Below are positions 49,923-50,019 of a stretch of 50,019 bases of DNA, in pieces. The stretch is taken from NCBI GenBank assembly GCA_016933275.1, contig JAFGBI010000457.1, forward strand, positions 1 through 50,019, read 5' to 3'. Made by a program: the position numbers and the translations under genes. Below the pieces are notes generated by a model. The model ran no database searches and was not told the DNA's origin. It saw nothing but the letters and a program-made list of their open reading frames with translations. The stretch comes from Polyangiaceae bacterium. Its GTDB lineage: Bacteria > Myxococcota_A > Polyangia > Polyangiales > Polyangiaceae. Within the stretch, counting starts at the first letter, position 1; every line of letters starts with the position of its first letter.

Positions 49923-50019
49923 ACGTAGCCCCAGCCCGACTTTTCGGGTTCAGGCGGTGATCTGGACACTCAGATGCAGTGTTTTCGCGGGGTTGGGCGC
50001 CTTCGGAGGTCAGAAAGCA

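Overview
The window is about 50 kb of very GC-rich chromosomal DNA with GC-skewed codon use, many GTG/TTG starts and tight ATGA/GTGA stop-start overlaps. Housekeeping genes are mixed with a Ser/Thr protein kinase, PEGA/TPR envelope proteins, two FHA proteins, a PilZ-like protein and a Gly/Thr-rich lipoprotein. That mix points to a myxobacterium (Myxococcota, most like the large-genome Polyangiales); this is inferred from gene content only. There are no rRNA or tRNA genes, CRISPR arrays, phage genes or transposase genes.

Layout. 1-648: intergenic, with two copies of a dispersed palindromic element and a strongly folding stretch. 649-1758: TPR-like hypothetical. 1893-8855: a respiratory complex I operon nuoA-B-C-D-G-H-I, without nuoE, nuoF or nuoJ-N; its NuoH carries an unusual insertion. 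8961-16767: gatB-mtnA, lipA, a TerB-like gene, then E1alpha/E1beta/E2 of a lipoate-dependent 2-oxoacid dehydrogenase. 17071-19613: a PEGA/TPR membrane protein and a transmembrane Ser/Thr kinase. 20120-25574: prs-rplY-pth-rpsF-rpsR-rplI-dnaB. 25609-28936: obg (minus), a J-domain protein (plus), then gph and a chlorite-dismutase-family gene (minus). 29080-33760: hisZ, purA and two TPR proteins. 33801-36723: envelope genes on the minus strand (bacterial PH-domain membrane protein, OmpA-like lipoprotein, coiled-coil protein). 36808-38264: dCMP deaminase and a Ddl-like ligase. 38290-44050: PilZ-like gene (minus), purD-tsaC, serC-serA. 44321-49922: PEGA-like protein, two FHA proteins, a DUF721/DciA-like protein, a DUF333 lipoprotein and a possible beta-barrel fragment.

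The most distinctive signal is a dispersed, non-coding element of about 150 bp, present in four near-complete copies (19611-19758, 23766-23923 inverted, 39146-39300, 44103-44260), one copy cut by the window edge (1-120) and one rearranged copy (203-426). It has inverted ends, CTAG (or CCAG) at both outer boundaries like a 4-bp target duplication, a head palindrome, and a 21-bp hairpin with an invariant 11-nt loop. Stem sequences differ between copies but stay paired, mostly through G-U wobbles on one strand. Two copies begin exactly at a TAG stop codon, so insertion at CTAG left the gene intact. I do not recognise it as a named family; a MITE-like element with a conserved RNA fold is the best reading.
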